A DNA stretch of 7,283 bases from Prevotellaceae bacterium (GCA_031259225.1 JAIRLT010000015.1:1-7283); one strand, 5' to 3'. Counted from the first letter of the stretch, positions 1 to 6,266 are shown. Notes: a model not told the origin generated them from the letters alone. Made by a program: numbers and translations.

Positions 1-108
1 TTCGAAGAAGAAGACCGCGGCAAAACCTTCTGGTACGCCGTCCGCTGGGAAAACACTCGCGGCGAAAAAGGTCCTTGGAGCGAAATCATGAGCGTGGTTA
101 TTCCGTAG
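1..108 (+). CDS. C-terminal fragment of an unrecognised protein
   Basis: Frame 1 is open from the window edge to a TAG at 106-108 and gives 35 residues; the start lies outside the window. The tail is rich in aromatic and charged residues and contains WENTRGEKGPWSEI followed by a hydrophobic end (VVIP). Similar 'RWEN-KGEKGPWS' tails occur, from memory, at the ends of uncharacterised Bacteroidales proteins with a beta-sandwich, fibronectin-like look, but 35 residues are too few to assign a family. The gene converges on the epimerase at 210-1220, and a heptamer repeat begins 3 bp after its stop. I am confident that it is coding because the frame ends in a natural hydrophobic tail just before a non-coding repeat. 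I do not know its function. Confidence 0.7.
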   Translation, partial: FEEEDRGKTFWYAVRWENTRGEKGPWSEIMSVVIP

Positions 109-111
109 TGG

Positions 112-233
112 GCAGTAGGCAGTAGGCAGTAGGCAATGCTAGCGCGCCAGCCTAACTCTCCATTATCCATTCTCCACTCTCCACTCGCGAAGCGACGCGC
201 CAGCCATTTTCAACTCTCCACTTTCAACTTTCC
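112..233. repeat. Composite short tandem repeat block 1 (heptamer arrays plus GC-rich core)
   Basis: This convergent gap holds stacked repeats and no visible terminator. Three exact copies of gcagtag run from 112 to 132, with a partial copy to 135. A GC-rich core GCTAGCGCGCCAGC follows at 138-151, one mismatch from the perfect palindrome at 1261-1274. Four 7-bp units of the form YTMTCCA (ctctcca, ttatcca, ttctcca, ctctcca) run from 156 to 183. The 10-mer cgcgccagcc at 143-152 recurs at 196-205, so the heptamer array is flanked by direct repeats of the core's right half. A looser array (caactctcca, ctttcaac, tttcc) at 211-233 runs into the 3' end of the epimerase gene. The layout resembles short tandemly repeated repetitive sequences known best from cyanobacteria; any relationship is inference. 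Confidence 0.85.
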
Positions 234-1220
234 AAGCAATGCTATCATGCGGTCGCACCATGCGTCGAATGCTTCATCGGGCGTTTGGCATTCGGGATGC
301 GACAGTACATAGTCCACCGTCTCTTTCACCCCCTGGTCAAAGCGGACAGTGGCGGTGAAGCCGGGAACCAAGCGTTTCAATTTGGTGGTATCGAACACCG
401 CCGAATGGGCTTTGTCGCCCAACAGCCCGCCGGTAAAATCATAGCCGCTGCAAGCGGCAAGCAACTCCGACGCCACATGCACCGCCTGCAACGGCGTTCC
501 CAACGCATCGGCAATACAAGTGTAGATTTGGTTCCACGTGAGGGTTTCGTCCGACATGATTTGCACCGCCTCGCCGAGCGCATGGATATTGCCCATCAAC
601 CCTATAAACGCCCGTGCAAAATCGCGGCTGTGCGTCATTGTCCAAAGCGACGTGCCGTCGCCGTGGATAATCACCGGTTTCCCGTCCAGCATGCGTTTCA
701 GCACTTGCCAGCTTCCCTTTTCGCCATGCACGCCCAGCGGCACAGAATATTCGCAATAGGTGTGGCTGGGGCGGACAATGGTTACCGGGAACTGCTTGTC
801 GCGGTAGAGCTGCATCAAATACATTTCGCAGGCAATCTTGTCGCGCGAGTACTGCCAGAAAGGATTGGCAAGCGGCGTCGCTTCCGAAACGCGATAGTCC
901 GACGGCGGTTTCTGGTAAGCCGACGCGGTGCTGATGAAAATAAACTGCCGCGTTTTCCGGTTGAACAGCCGGTAATCGCGTTCCAGTTGCGCCGGCACAA
1001 AGGCAATAAAATCGGCGACCACGTCGAACGTCAAGCCGGCAATGAGCGCCGCCACTTTCTGTTCATCGTTGATGTCTGCCGTCAGCGAAACCGCTCCTTG
1101 CGGCAGGCGGTCGTTACGGTTACCACGATTGAGCAGGAAAAGTTCATGCCCGGCGGCTAACACTGCTTTCGAGATGGCGGTACTAATCGTACCCGTTCCA
1201 CCAATAAATAATACTTTCAT
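210..1220 (-). CDS. NAD-dependent epimerase/dehydratase (extended SDR family)
   Basis: This 336-residue extended short-chain dehydrogenase/reductase has a Rossmann fold at its N-terminus. The dinucleotide-binding loop is GGTGTIS (residues 7-13); the usual third Gly of GxxGxxG is Ser. STAS lies at 97-100 and the catalytic YxxxK is YSRDK (Y124, K128). A conserved 'VRPSHTY' stretch at 149-155 and 'GDGTSLW' at 187-193 are typical of the substrate-side region of sugar-nucleotide epimerase relatives. The substrate cannot be read from the sequence, and a sugar nucleotide is only the family default. Length is normal for the family. The ATG at 1218-1220 directly precedes the MKVLFIGGTG strand, so the start is firm. 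The gene lies 30 bp downstream of mazG and is probably the last gene of that transcript. Its last six residues (KLKVES) and its TGA stop are made of repeat sequence. Confidence 0.9.
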   Translation of the reverse strand: MKVLFIGGTGTISTAISKAVLAAGHELFLLNRGNRNDRLPQGAVSLTADINDEQKVAALIAGLTFDVVADFIAFVPAQLERDYRLFNRKTRQFIFISTASAYQKPPSDYRVSEATPLANPFWQYSRDKIACEMYLMQLYRDKQFPVTIVRPSHTYCEYSVPLGVHGEKGSWQVLKRMLDGKPVIIHGDGTSLWTMTHSRDFARAFIGLMGNIHALGEAVQIMSDETLTWNQIYTCIADALGTPLQAVHVASELLAACSGYDFTGGLLGDKAHSAVFDTTKLKRLVPGFTATVRFDQGVKETVDYVLSHPECQTPDEAFDAWCDRMIALLGKLKVES

Positions 1221-1306
1221 GATTTCTAATTTCTGATTTCTAATTTCTGATTACTGATTAGCTGGCGCGCCAGCGCCATTCTCCACTCTCCATTCTCCAC
1301 TCTCCA
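1221..1306. repeat. Composite short tandem repeat block 2 (heptamers, palindrome, heptamers)
   Basis: From 1221 to 1248 the units gatttct and aatttct alternate twice (four 7-bp units). Two degenerate units, gattact and gattagc, follow to 1262. They run into the perfect 14-bp palindrome GCTGGCGCGCCAGC (1261-1274). A second array then follows at 1279-1306: ttctcca, ctctcca, ttctcca, ctctcca. The second array has the same unit family as 156-183 in block 1, again next to the same core. The block fills the gap between epimerase and mazG and covers the last 18 codons of mazG. Confidence 0.9.
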
Positions 1307-2153
1307 TTATCTTTGCTTGTTCCCATATTTCGTTCATTTCGTCGAGGGACATATCTTTCAGCGAACGTCCTTTTTGGATGGCTTGCTGTTCGAGGTAATT
1401 AAAGCGCCGGGTAAATTTCCGGTTGGTACACTCCAAAGCCGTATCCGGATTGATATGGTAAAGGCGCGCGGCATTAACAATCGAAAACAGCAAGTCGCCA
1501 AATTCGTCCTCAATATTCTCGGGGACGCCGGCGGCAAGCGCGGTCTGCAATTCGCCCATCTCTTCCGCTACTTTGTCCCATACCTGCTCGCGCACATCCC
1601 AGTCGAAACCTGCGGCGCGCGCCTTGTCCTGTATCCGGCAGGCTTTCACGAGCGACGGCAAACTCACCGGCACGCCGGACAATACGGTTTTGTTCCCGCC
1701 TTTTTCTTTTAATTTCAGTTGTTCCCAATTTTGGACTACTTCGGAGGCGTCTTTCACGGCTGTTTCGCTGAACACATGCGGATGCCGGAAAATAAGTTTC
1801 TCGCATAATTTGGTTATCACATCGTCGATGGTGAAATGTCCGCTTTCTTCGCCCATCTTGGCATAGAAAACAACGTGCAGCAACACATCGCCGAGCTCTT
1901 TACAAATAGCGCTATAATCATCCGCCAGCACCGCCTCGCTCAGTTCGTATGTCTCCTCGATGGTTTGCGGGCGAAGGCTGGCAAAGGTTTGCTCGCGATC
2001 CCACGGGCATTTTTCGCGCAACTCGGTCATGATAGCGAGCAGGCGCCCGAAAGAAGCATTTCCCTGCCCTGCGGGCGCTGGCGCATTACCGGAGGAGGAA
2101 GTTGGCGGAACAGTATTTTTTGTAGTCATCCTGTTATTTTTTTGTTTATTCAT
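1251..2153 (-). CDS. mazG: MazG nucleoside triphosphate pyrophosphohydrolase
   Basis: MazG hydrolyses (d)NTPs to NMP and pyrophosphate and acts as a cytosolic house-cleaning enzyme. Both tandem MazG domains are present. The first has EETYE (66-70) followed by ELGD (86-89) and the hallmark KLIFRHPHVF (119-128). The second has EEMGE (197-201) and EFGD (217-220). These acidic residues bind the catalytic magnesium. The body resembles E. coli MazG (about 263 residues), but this protein is 300 long. The N-terminal ~33 residues are a Pro/Ser/Gly/Ala-rich stretch before the conserved start (SFGRLLAIM). The C-terminal 17-18 residues (after WEQAKI) are translated repeat DNA. The ATG at 2151-2153 directly follows the upstream gene's TAG. 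A second in-frame ATG at 2127-2129 is an equally plausible start, and neither has a clear ribosome binding site. Translational coupling with the upstream gene is likely. Confidence 0.95.
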   Translation of the reverse strand: MNKQKNNRMTTKNTVPPTSSSGNAPAPAGQGNASFGRLLAIMTELREKCPWDREQTFASLRPQTIEETYELSEAVLADDYSAICKELGDVLLHVVFYAKMGEESGHFTIDDVITKLCEKLIFRHPHVFSETAVKDASEVVQNWEQLKLKEKGGNKTVLSGVPVSLPSLVKACRIQDKARAAGFDWDVREQVWDKVAEEMGELQTALAAGVPENIEDEFGDLLFSIVNAARLYHINPDTALECTNRKFTRRFNYLEQQAIQKGRSLKDMSLDEMNEIWEQAKIMESGEWRVENGAGAPANQ

Positions 2154-2951
2154 CTACACAGCGCCACCCGCGTCGGACGGGGGCGATAAAAATTTTATCC
2201 GTACCGAAGAGGTCGTATCCAACTGCTCGCGTTGCGCTACGTTGCCTTGATTGACGGCTATTTCGAGCAGTTGCAGCGAATTGAACAGCGCCAGCATTTC
2301 GCCCGGCGCCACATCGTCGTAGTAGTTCGACAGGCGCATCAACTTATTATGATGCGATTGCACATAAATCTCAAAATGCCGCTTCCGGCAAGTCGTTTCA
2401 AACAATGACCGGTCGATATTGGTAATTGCATTGCCATAAGCATCAACGTAAGTTACCTGTCCCGAAATAAACGTACCGTCATAGGCAGGGCGGCTAAGCA
2501 ACGATTTATGCAGCGCTTTCGGCAGCCCGACAGTATCCACCACGCCGGCAGTAATAGCCTGCGCCGCACGGACGAATGACCGCAATGCCTTGAAGCCCGT
2601 CGTGCCGCCCGGCACAGGCATTTCCGTAATATATTCCGGCGCATTGTCTAATGCCAGCGAAAGGAGCCCGTTATTCGGGGCTACAAAAAAATGCCCGTTG
2701 GCTTCGGCTATTGCCAAATGGTTTTCCGGCGACGGTTCGCTGTTCACGCCGACGAGATGAATTGTCCCCGCCGGGAAATGGGTACAGGTATGACGCAACA
2801 GGAACGCCGCCTGCAAGGTATTGAACGCCGCCACCTGGTGCGATATATCTACTATCGTAATTCCCGGCAATGCCGCCAGCAAGCGGGCTTTCAGCGCCGC
2901 CACATAATAGCCGGAAGGCTGCCAATCGGTGATAAGCGTTATAATCTGCAT
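2154..2951 (-). CDS. SAM hydrolase / hydroxide adenosyltransferase family protein (DUF62-type)
   Basis: This 265-residue protein belongs to the family that includes SAM hydroxide adenosyltransferases (SAM to adenosine and methionine) and the SAM-dependent chlorinase/fluorinase enzymes. Visible signatures are ITLITDW (4-10, with D9), VDISHQV (34-40), IHLVGV (64-69), PNNGLLSL (92-99) and, in the C-terminal barrel, VTYVDAYGNAITNI (166-179). The usual VDPGVG segment after the third strand reads VGVNSEPSPENH here, with Asn at the position where I expect the conserved Asp, so catalysis is less certain than family membership. I chose the ATG at 2949-2951. The alternative GTG at 2958-2960 would add only three residues and overlaps the -7 box. 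The gene is first in the transcript with mazG and the epimerase; its TAG touches the mazG ATG. Confidence 0.88.
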   Translation of the reverse strand: MQIITLITDWQPSGYYVAALKARLLAALPGITIVDISHQVAAFNTLQAAFLLRHTCTHFPAGTIHLVGVNSEPSPENHLAIAEANGHFFVAPNNGLLSLALDNAPEYITEMPVPGGTTGFKALRSFVRAAQAITAGVVDTVGLPKALHKSLLSRPAYDGTFISGQVTYVDAYGNAITNIDRSLFETTCRKRHFEIYVQSHHNKLMRLSNYYDDVAPGEMLALFNSLQLLEIAVNQGNVAQREQLDTTSSVRIKFLSPPSDAGGAV

Positions 2952-2959
2952 AACGGGCA

Positions 2960-2967
2960 CAAAGATA
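2960..2967 (-). promoter_or_regulatory. Bacteroidota-type -7 box for the SAM hydrolase-mazG-epimerase unit
   Basis: On the minus strand the sequence reads TATCTTTG, an exact match to the TAnnTTTG -7 consensus of the Bacteroidota housekeeping sigma factor. It is the same octamer as the one before tpiA. No good TTTG -33 element is visible at the expected distance. The box ends only 8 bp before the chosen ATG, so a transcript from it would have a very short leader or none. Confidence 0.6.
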
Positions 2968-2970
2968 CAA

Positions 2971-3016
2971 ATTAATGTGCTAATGTGGTTAATATGCTAA
3001 TGTGATTAATTAGGCT
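2971..3016. repeat. Degenerate taatgtg repeats ending in a ggct core
   Basis: The 7-mer taatgtg recurs at 2973-2979, 2981-2987 and 2998-3004, with taatatg at 2990-2996. It continues into attaattaggctgacgcc (3005-3022), which resembles the 'attaggctggcgc' joint at 6298-6309. The unit spacing is 8 to 9 bp rather than a clean 7. The block lies just upstream of the -7 box of the leftward gene unit, so it may affect that promoter. Confidence 0.6.
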
Positions 3017-3086
3017 GACGCCGAAGGAATGATTTACAGATTTAAGAGGTATTTAAGCGACAACCTGTATTAATTAATCACATTAG
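2997..3086. repeat. 16-bp inverted repeat in the divergent tpiA / SAM hydrolase control region
   Basis: The left arm CTAATGTGATTAATTA (2997-3012) and right arm TAATTAATCACATTAG (3071-3086) are perfect reverse complements separated by 58 bp. The left arm is followed by ggctgacgcc and the right arm, after a few bases, by cagcctgcgcc. It therefore looks like two oppositely oriented copies of one repeat family rather than a hairpin terminator. The rest of 2968-3193 holds no ORF I can support. A small imperfect hairpin (aatcc-ttcc-ggatt, 3114-3127) is also present. Confidence 0.7.
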
Positions 3087-3193
3087 TACATCAGCCTGCG
3101 CCATCTAATGCTTAATCCTTCCGGATTACTTCGCCCCGCCGGCGCCTCTCTACCTCTTCACATAAAAAACACATCTATTTAAAATTTTTCATC

Positions 3194-3201
3194 TATCTTT
3201 G
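3194..3201 (+). promoter_or_regulatory. Bacteroidota-type -7 box for tpiA
   Basis: TATCTTTG matches TAnnTTTG exactly and lies 29 bp before the tpiA ATG. The region between is A-rich (many a-runs, no Shine-Dalgarno), typical of Bacteroidota leaders. A -33 TTTG is not obvious. The same octamer faces the other way at 2960-2967, so the two housekeeping units diverge from this region. Confidence 0.65.
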
Positions 3202-3230
3202 CGCAGAAAAAAATTAAAACTAAAAATATT

Positions 3231-3983
3231 ATGCAAAAGAAAATTGTTGCAGGAAACTGGAAAATGAATACCACCTTTCAAGAAGGGGAAGCGTTGGTAA
3301 AGGCTATTATTGCCGGGAAAAATGAAACGCCCGACGATGTATTGCTCATCGTAGCACCGCCGTTTACACACCTTTGTTGCCTCACGGAACCATTGCGTGA
3401 AGCGGGTATCGGCGTTGCGGCGCAAAATTGCGCATCGGAAGAAAAAGGCGCTTACACCGGCGAAGTGTCGGCAAAAATGCTGGCTTCCATTGGCGTGGAA
3501 TATTGTATTATCGGTCATTCCGAACGCCGCGAATATTATGGCGAAACCGGTGAAATCTTATTAAAGAAAGTGCAACAGTCCTTGTCCGCCGGCTTGCGTC
3601 CTATCTTTTGCGTAGGCGAAGTATTGGCGGAACGCGAAGCCAATCGCCACTTTGAAGTGGTAGGACAACAATTGGATGAAGTGATTTTGAAATTAACGCC
3701 AGCCGATTTTGCAAAAACAATTATTGCCTACGAACCGGTATGGGCAATAGGCACCGGCAAAACAGCCTCTTCGGAACAGGCGCAGGAAATACATGCGCAT
3801 ATCCGCAAAGTGCTGGTGGGTAAATTCGGCGGCGCGGCAAACGATACCGCCATCTTATACGGCGGAAGCTGCAAACCATCGAATGCAAAAGAACTGTTTG
3901 CACAACCCGATGTCGCCGGCGGCTTGATTGGCGGCGCATCGCTCGTGGCAGACGACTTTATCGCCATCGCAAAAGCCGGTTAA
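3231..3983 (+). CDS. tpiA: Triosephosphate isomerase
   Basis: This cytosolic glycolytic and gluconeogenic enzyme interconverts dihydroxyacetone phosphate and glyceraldehyde 3-phosphate. At 250 residues it has the normal length of a TIM-barrel subunit. All key residues are visible: N9 and K11 in AGNWKMN (7-13), the electrophilic H96 in IIGHSERR (93-100), and the catalytic base E168 in AYEPVWAIGTG (166-176). The mobile loop 6 begins there (PVWAIGTGKTA, 169-179). The phosphate-binding YGGS is at 210-213 and GGLIGGASL at 230-238. The ATG follows an A-rich leader with a clear -7 box, and the protein starts at the first beta strand, so the start is firm. The TAA stop forms part of the AT-rich repeat that follows. 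prmA lies 122 bp downstream on the same strand. Confidence 0.98.
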   Translation: MQKKIVAGNWKMNTTFQEGEALVKAIIAGKNETPDDVLLIVAPPFTHLCCLTEPLREAGIGVAAQNCASEEKGAYTGEVSAKMLASIGVEYCIIGHSERREYYGETGEILLKKVQQSLSAGLRPIFCVGEVLAEREANRHFEVVGQQLDEVILKLTPADFAKTIIAYEPVWAIGTGKTASSEQAQEIHAHIRKVLVGKFGGAANDTAILYGGSCKPSNAKELFAQPDVAGGLIGGASLVADDFIAIAKAG

Positions 3984-4025
3984 AGATTTAAAGATTTCAA
4001 CGTTTAAAGATTTAAGAATTTCAAC
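3980..4025. repeat. 22-bp direct repeat pair after tpiA
   Basis: The 22-bp segment at 3980-4001 (starting ttaaagattta and ending tttcaac) recurs at 4004-4025 with two adjacent differences. Its first copy overlaps the tpiA stop codon. A related sequence (caaagatttcaagattt) occurs at 6947-6963 before the hairpin in the other divergent region. The repeat is AT-rich, unlike the flanking coding DNA. Confidence 0.75.
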
Positions 4026-4033
4026 ATTCCGGG

Positions 4034-4090
4034 ATTTACGGATTTACAGGTTATGTAAGCGCTATCCCTTAAATCTGTACATCCGTAAAT
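4034..4090. repeat. Imperfect inverted repeat in the tpiA-prmA spacer
   Basis: The arms atttacggatttacag (4034-4049) and ctgtacatccgtaaat (4075-4090) pair over 16 positions with one mismatch around a 25-bp loop. The arms are built from the unit 'atccgtaaat', which reappears as cgtaaatccgttaaatc at the prmA/folC junction (4950-4966). No T-run follows, so it is a poor intrinsic terminator. It could fold in the tpiA-prmA transcript or be two head-to-head repeat copies. Confidence 0.6.
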
Positions 4091-4105
4091 TTGTAAATCG
4101 TCTTC

Positions 4106-4954
4106 ATGAACTACATTGAGGTAAAAATAACGCTTTGCCCTTGCACGGAAGCGCAGCGCGAGATACTCATTGCCGAACTGGCAGAAAACGGATACGAGGG
4201 TTTTTCCGAAACAGAAGAGGGTTTCAATGCTTATATCCCCAGCAGCGACTATGATGAACGGCGGTTGAAAATTCTTTTCTTCAATTACCGCGAACAGGCA
4301 ACTATTTCCTACACCACAGGGCATATTATGGAGCAAAATTGGAACGCCTTATGGGAAGCCCATTTCGAGCCGGTGGTAGTAGATGGTGTTTGTACTGTCC
4401 GCGCGCCGTTTCATAAAAATTTGCCGAAGACCGCTTACGAAATCGTGATGGAACCAAAGATGGCGTTTGGCACCGGGCACCACCATACTACTTATTTACT
4501 GCTGCAGGCGCTGCTGGAAATACCGTTGAAGAATTTGCAAGTATTGGATATGGGTTGCGGTACGGGCGTATTGGCAATATTAGCCGCCAAGCGCGGCGCG
4601 AAAAAATTTGTTGACGCCATTGATGTGGACATATGGGCAAAAAACAGCGCCCTCGAAAATGCCCGGCGCAATCGTGTAGCGCAGAAAGTCCGCGTGCTTT
4701 TGGGCGATGCAGCATTGATACAACGCAACAAATATCATTTAATTTTAGCCAATATCAACCGCAACATATTGTTGGAAGATATGAAAACATACGCCATGGG
4801 CTTAAAGCCGCGCGGCGTGCTGCTGGTAAGCGGCATCTACGAAACCGACGCCGGCGTGGTAGCCGCCGAAGCGGCGCAATACGGTTTATGCGAAATCGAG
4901 CGCCGTACGCGCTATTCGTGGGCGATGGTGGCATTCCAAAAAACAAACCCGTAA
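4106..4954 (+). CDS. prmA: Ribosomal protein L11 methyltransferase
   Basis: PrmA uses SAM to methylate ribosomal protein L11 in the cytosol. The 282 residues show the expected two-part layout. A substrate-recognition domain comes first (about 1-70). It is followed by a linker containing NWNALWEAHFEPV (78-90) and a class I methyltransferase domain. Diagnostic motifs are PKMAFGTGHHHTT (117-129), the SAM-binding VLDMGCGTGVLAI (146-158), the acidic strand end AIDVD (171-175) and LANIN (214-218) at the motif IV position. The length fits the family. The ATG at 4106-4108 precedes a sensible N-terminal strand (YIEVKITL), but there is no visible Shine-Dalgarno or -7 box, so it probably depends on transcription from tpiA. 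The gene ends 5 bp from the oppositely oriented folC stop. The last codons are part of a 'cgtaaatc' repeat. Confidence 0.96.
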   Translation: MNYIEVKITLCPCTEAQREILIAELAENGYEGFSETEEGFNAYIPSSDYDERRLKILFFNYREQATISYTTGHIMEQNWNALWEAHFEPVVVDGVCTVRAPFHKNLPKTAYEIVMEPKMAFGTGHHHTTYLLLQALLEIPLKNLQVLDMGCGTGVLAILAAKRGAKKFVDAIDVDIWAKNSALENARRNRVAQKVRVLLGDAALIQRNKYHLILANINRNILLEDMKTYAMGLKPRGVLLVSGIYETDAGVVAAEAAQYGLCEIERRTRYSWAMVAFQKTNP

Positions 4955-4959
4955 ATCCG

Positions 4960-6261
4960 TTAAATCACTTCCGCTACTACAAAGTTACTGCCACCGACGA
5001 AAATGACGTCGTCGGCAGTAGCGCGGTTTTTGGCAAGGAACAAAGCCTCCCGCACACTGGGAACAATTTCGCCGTGAAGCCCGGCAGCGTTGCATTGCGC
5101 CGCAAGGTTAGCCGCATCAAGGGCGCGCGGCAAGTCTGCCTGGGTGAAATAATACAATGCATCACGCGGCAGCAGGGACAGTATAGCCGGCAAATCTTTG
5201 CCCGTTACCACGCCAAAAACTATGTGCAGGCGGTGGTGCGGCGTTTCCGCCAATTGTTTCAAACTGTATTGTAATCCGTCGGCATTGTGCCCGGTGTCGC
5301 AAATGACGAGCGGGTTATGTTCCAGTATTTCCCACCGTCCGCGCAAGCCTGTAAGCCGGGCGGCGTGTTCCATGCCGTAGAGGAGATTGCCGGTAGGGAT
5401 TGCCATAGGGCAGGGAAGCGAACGTAGTGTTTCCAATGCCGCCAATGCCGTCTGCACATTGTACTGCTGGTATTCGCCCAACAAGTCCACCGCCACGCGG
5501 AGGGCGGCGAGCGATGCGCCTGCGAACTTTACTATGAAATGTTGCCGCTGACCGTACACGCCGTCGGGCGCCACATGTACGCAGTCTTTCGCCAGCAGCA
5601 GCGGGGCTTTTTGCTTCTTTGCCGTTTCCCGGAATACGTGTTCTGTTTCCGGTAAAACTTCGCCGATTACTACCGGCGTGCGCCGTTTAATAATGCCTGC
5701 TTTTTCGCGGGCAATCGCTTCGAGTGTACTGCCAAGGTGTTCCGTATGATCTAATCCGATGTTGGTAATAACGCTCAATGCGGGATGGATGATATTTGTT
5801 GCGTCCAACCGCCCGCCCATGCCCGTTTCCACGACGGCAATATCTACTTGGCGGCGGGCAAAATAATCGAATGCCAAAGCAGTGGTCATCTCAAAAAACG
5901 ACGCATGGCTTTTTTCTATCCATGTATAATGTTCATTGACGAAAGACAGTATATCTGCCGGAAAGACAGGAGTGCCGTTGATTTTTATACGCTCACGGAA
6001 ATCTTTCAGGTGCGGCGAGGTATATAATCCAACCGTATAACCCGCCGCCTGCAAGATTGCCGCCAATATGTGCGATACGGAACCTTTGCCGTTGGTACCA
6101 GCTACATGAATGCTCATAAATTTACGGTGTGGATGCCCGAAATATTTATCCAATGCTTCCGGCGTTTTCAAATCGGCTTTGTACGCCGCTTTCCCGATGG
6201 ACTGGTACATCGGTAATCGTCCGAACAAATATTCTACCGCTTCTTCGTAAATTGCAAACAT
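4960..6261 (-). CDS. folC: Bifunctional folylpolyglutamate synthase / dihydrofolate synthase
   Basis: FolC adds glutamate to dihydropteroate and to folates in an ATP-dependent ligation (Mur ligase superfamily, cytosol). The 433 residues match the family length. The P-loop is AGTNGKGSV (54-62, K59). It is followed by TSPHL (81-85), ETGMGGRLD (145-153), ITNIGLDH (165-172) and REKAGIIK (185-192); K187 is the expected carbamylated lysine. The C-terminal domain contains GRW (308-310) and DTGHN (322-326), which contact the nucleotide. The ATG at 6259-6261 fits: homologues start shortly before the 'YLF/LPMYQ..GKAAYK' segment. The gene is 83 bp downstream of the phosphoesterase, the spacer being entirely repeat DNA. 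Whether they share a transcript is unclear. A single product doing both ligase steps is the usual Bacteroidota arrangement and is inferred here. Confidence 0.96.
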   Translation of the reverse strand: MFAIYEEAVEYLFGRLPMYQSIGKAAYKADLKTPEALDKYFGHPHRKFMSIHVAGTNGKGSVSHILAAILQAAGYTVGLYTSPHLKDFRERIKINGTPVFPADILSFVNEHYTWIEKSHASFFEMTTALAFDYFARRQVDIAVVETGMGGRLDATNIIHPALSVITNIGLDHTEHLGSTLEAIAREKAGIIKRRTPVVIGEVLPETEHVFRETAKKQKAPLLLAKDCVHVAPDGVYGQRQHFIVKFAGASLAALRVAVDLLGEYQQYNVQTALAALETLRSLPCPMAIPTGNLLYGMEHAARLTGLRGRWEILEHNPLVICDTGHNADGLQYSLKQLAETPHHRLHIVFGVVTGKDLPAILSLLPRDALYYFTQADLPRALDAANLAAQCNAAGLHGEIVPSVREALFLAKNRATADDVIFVGGSNFVVAEVI

Positions 6262-6266
6262 ATGTT

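Noticed and set aside
112..183. CRISPR-like array
   Set aside because: The repeats are contiguous 7-mers without spacers, and no cas gene is nearby.
109..209. Insertion sequence remnant in the convergent gap
   Set aside because: There is no transposase fragment, terminal inverted repeat or target-site duplication; the gap is explained by tandem repeats and core copies.
285..1160. 291-codon open frame on the plus strand
   Set aside because: It lies wholly antisense to the epimerase, which has clear Rossmann and YxxxK motifs. Its translation is Arg/His-rich with no recognisable domain, as expected of a shadow frame in GC-rich coding DNA.
1261..1274. Palindrome as an intrinsic terminator for mazG
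   Set aside because: It has no loop and no T-run, and it is translated as part of mazG.
2952..2960. GTG start three codons upstream for the SAM hydrolase
   Set aside because: The GTG overlaps the last base of the -7 box, so it would probably not be on the mRNA, and the ATG at 2949-2951 begins right at the conserved first strand.
3189..3518. 109-codon minus-strand frame
   Set aside because: It is antisense to the start of tpiA and its promoter region, with a Phe-rich translation and no domain.
4633..5274. 213-codon open frame on the plus strand across the prmA/folC junction
   Set aside because: It overlaps the well-supported end of prmA in another frame and the end of folC in antisense. Its translation is basic and shows no motif.
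6255..6262. TATGTTTG on the minus strand as a folC promoter
   Set aside because: It matches TAnnTTTG but contains the folC start codon itself. A transcript from it would lose the conserved N-terminus, so it is most likely a chance match.
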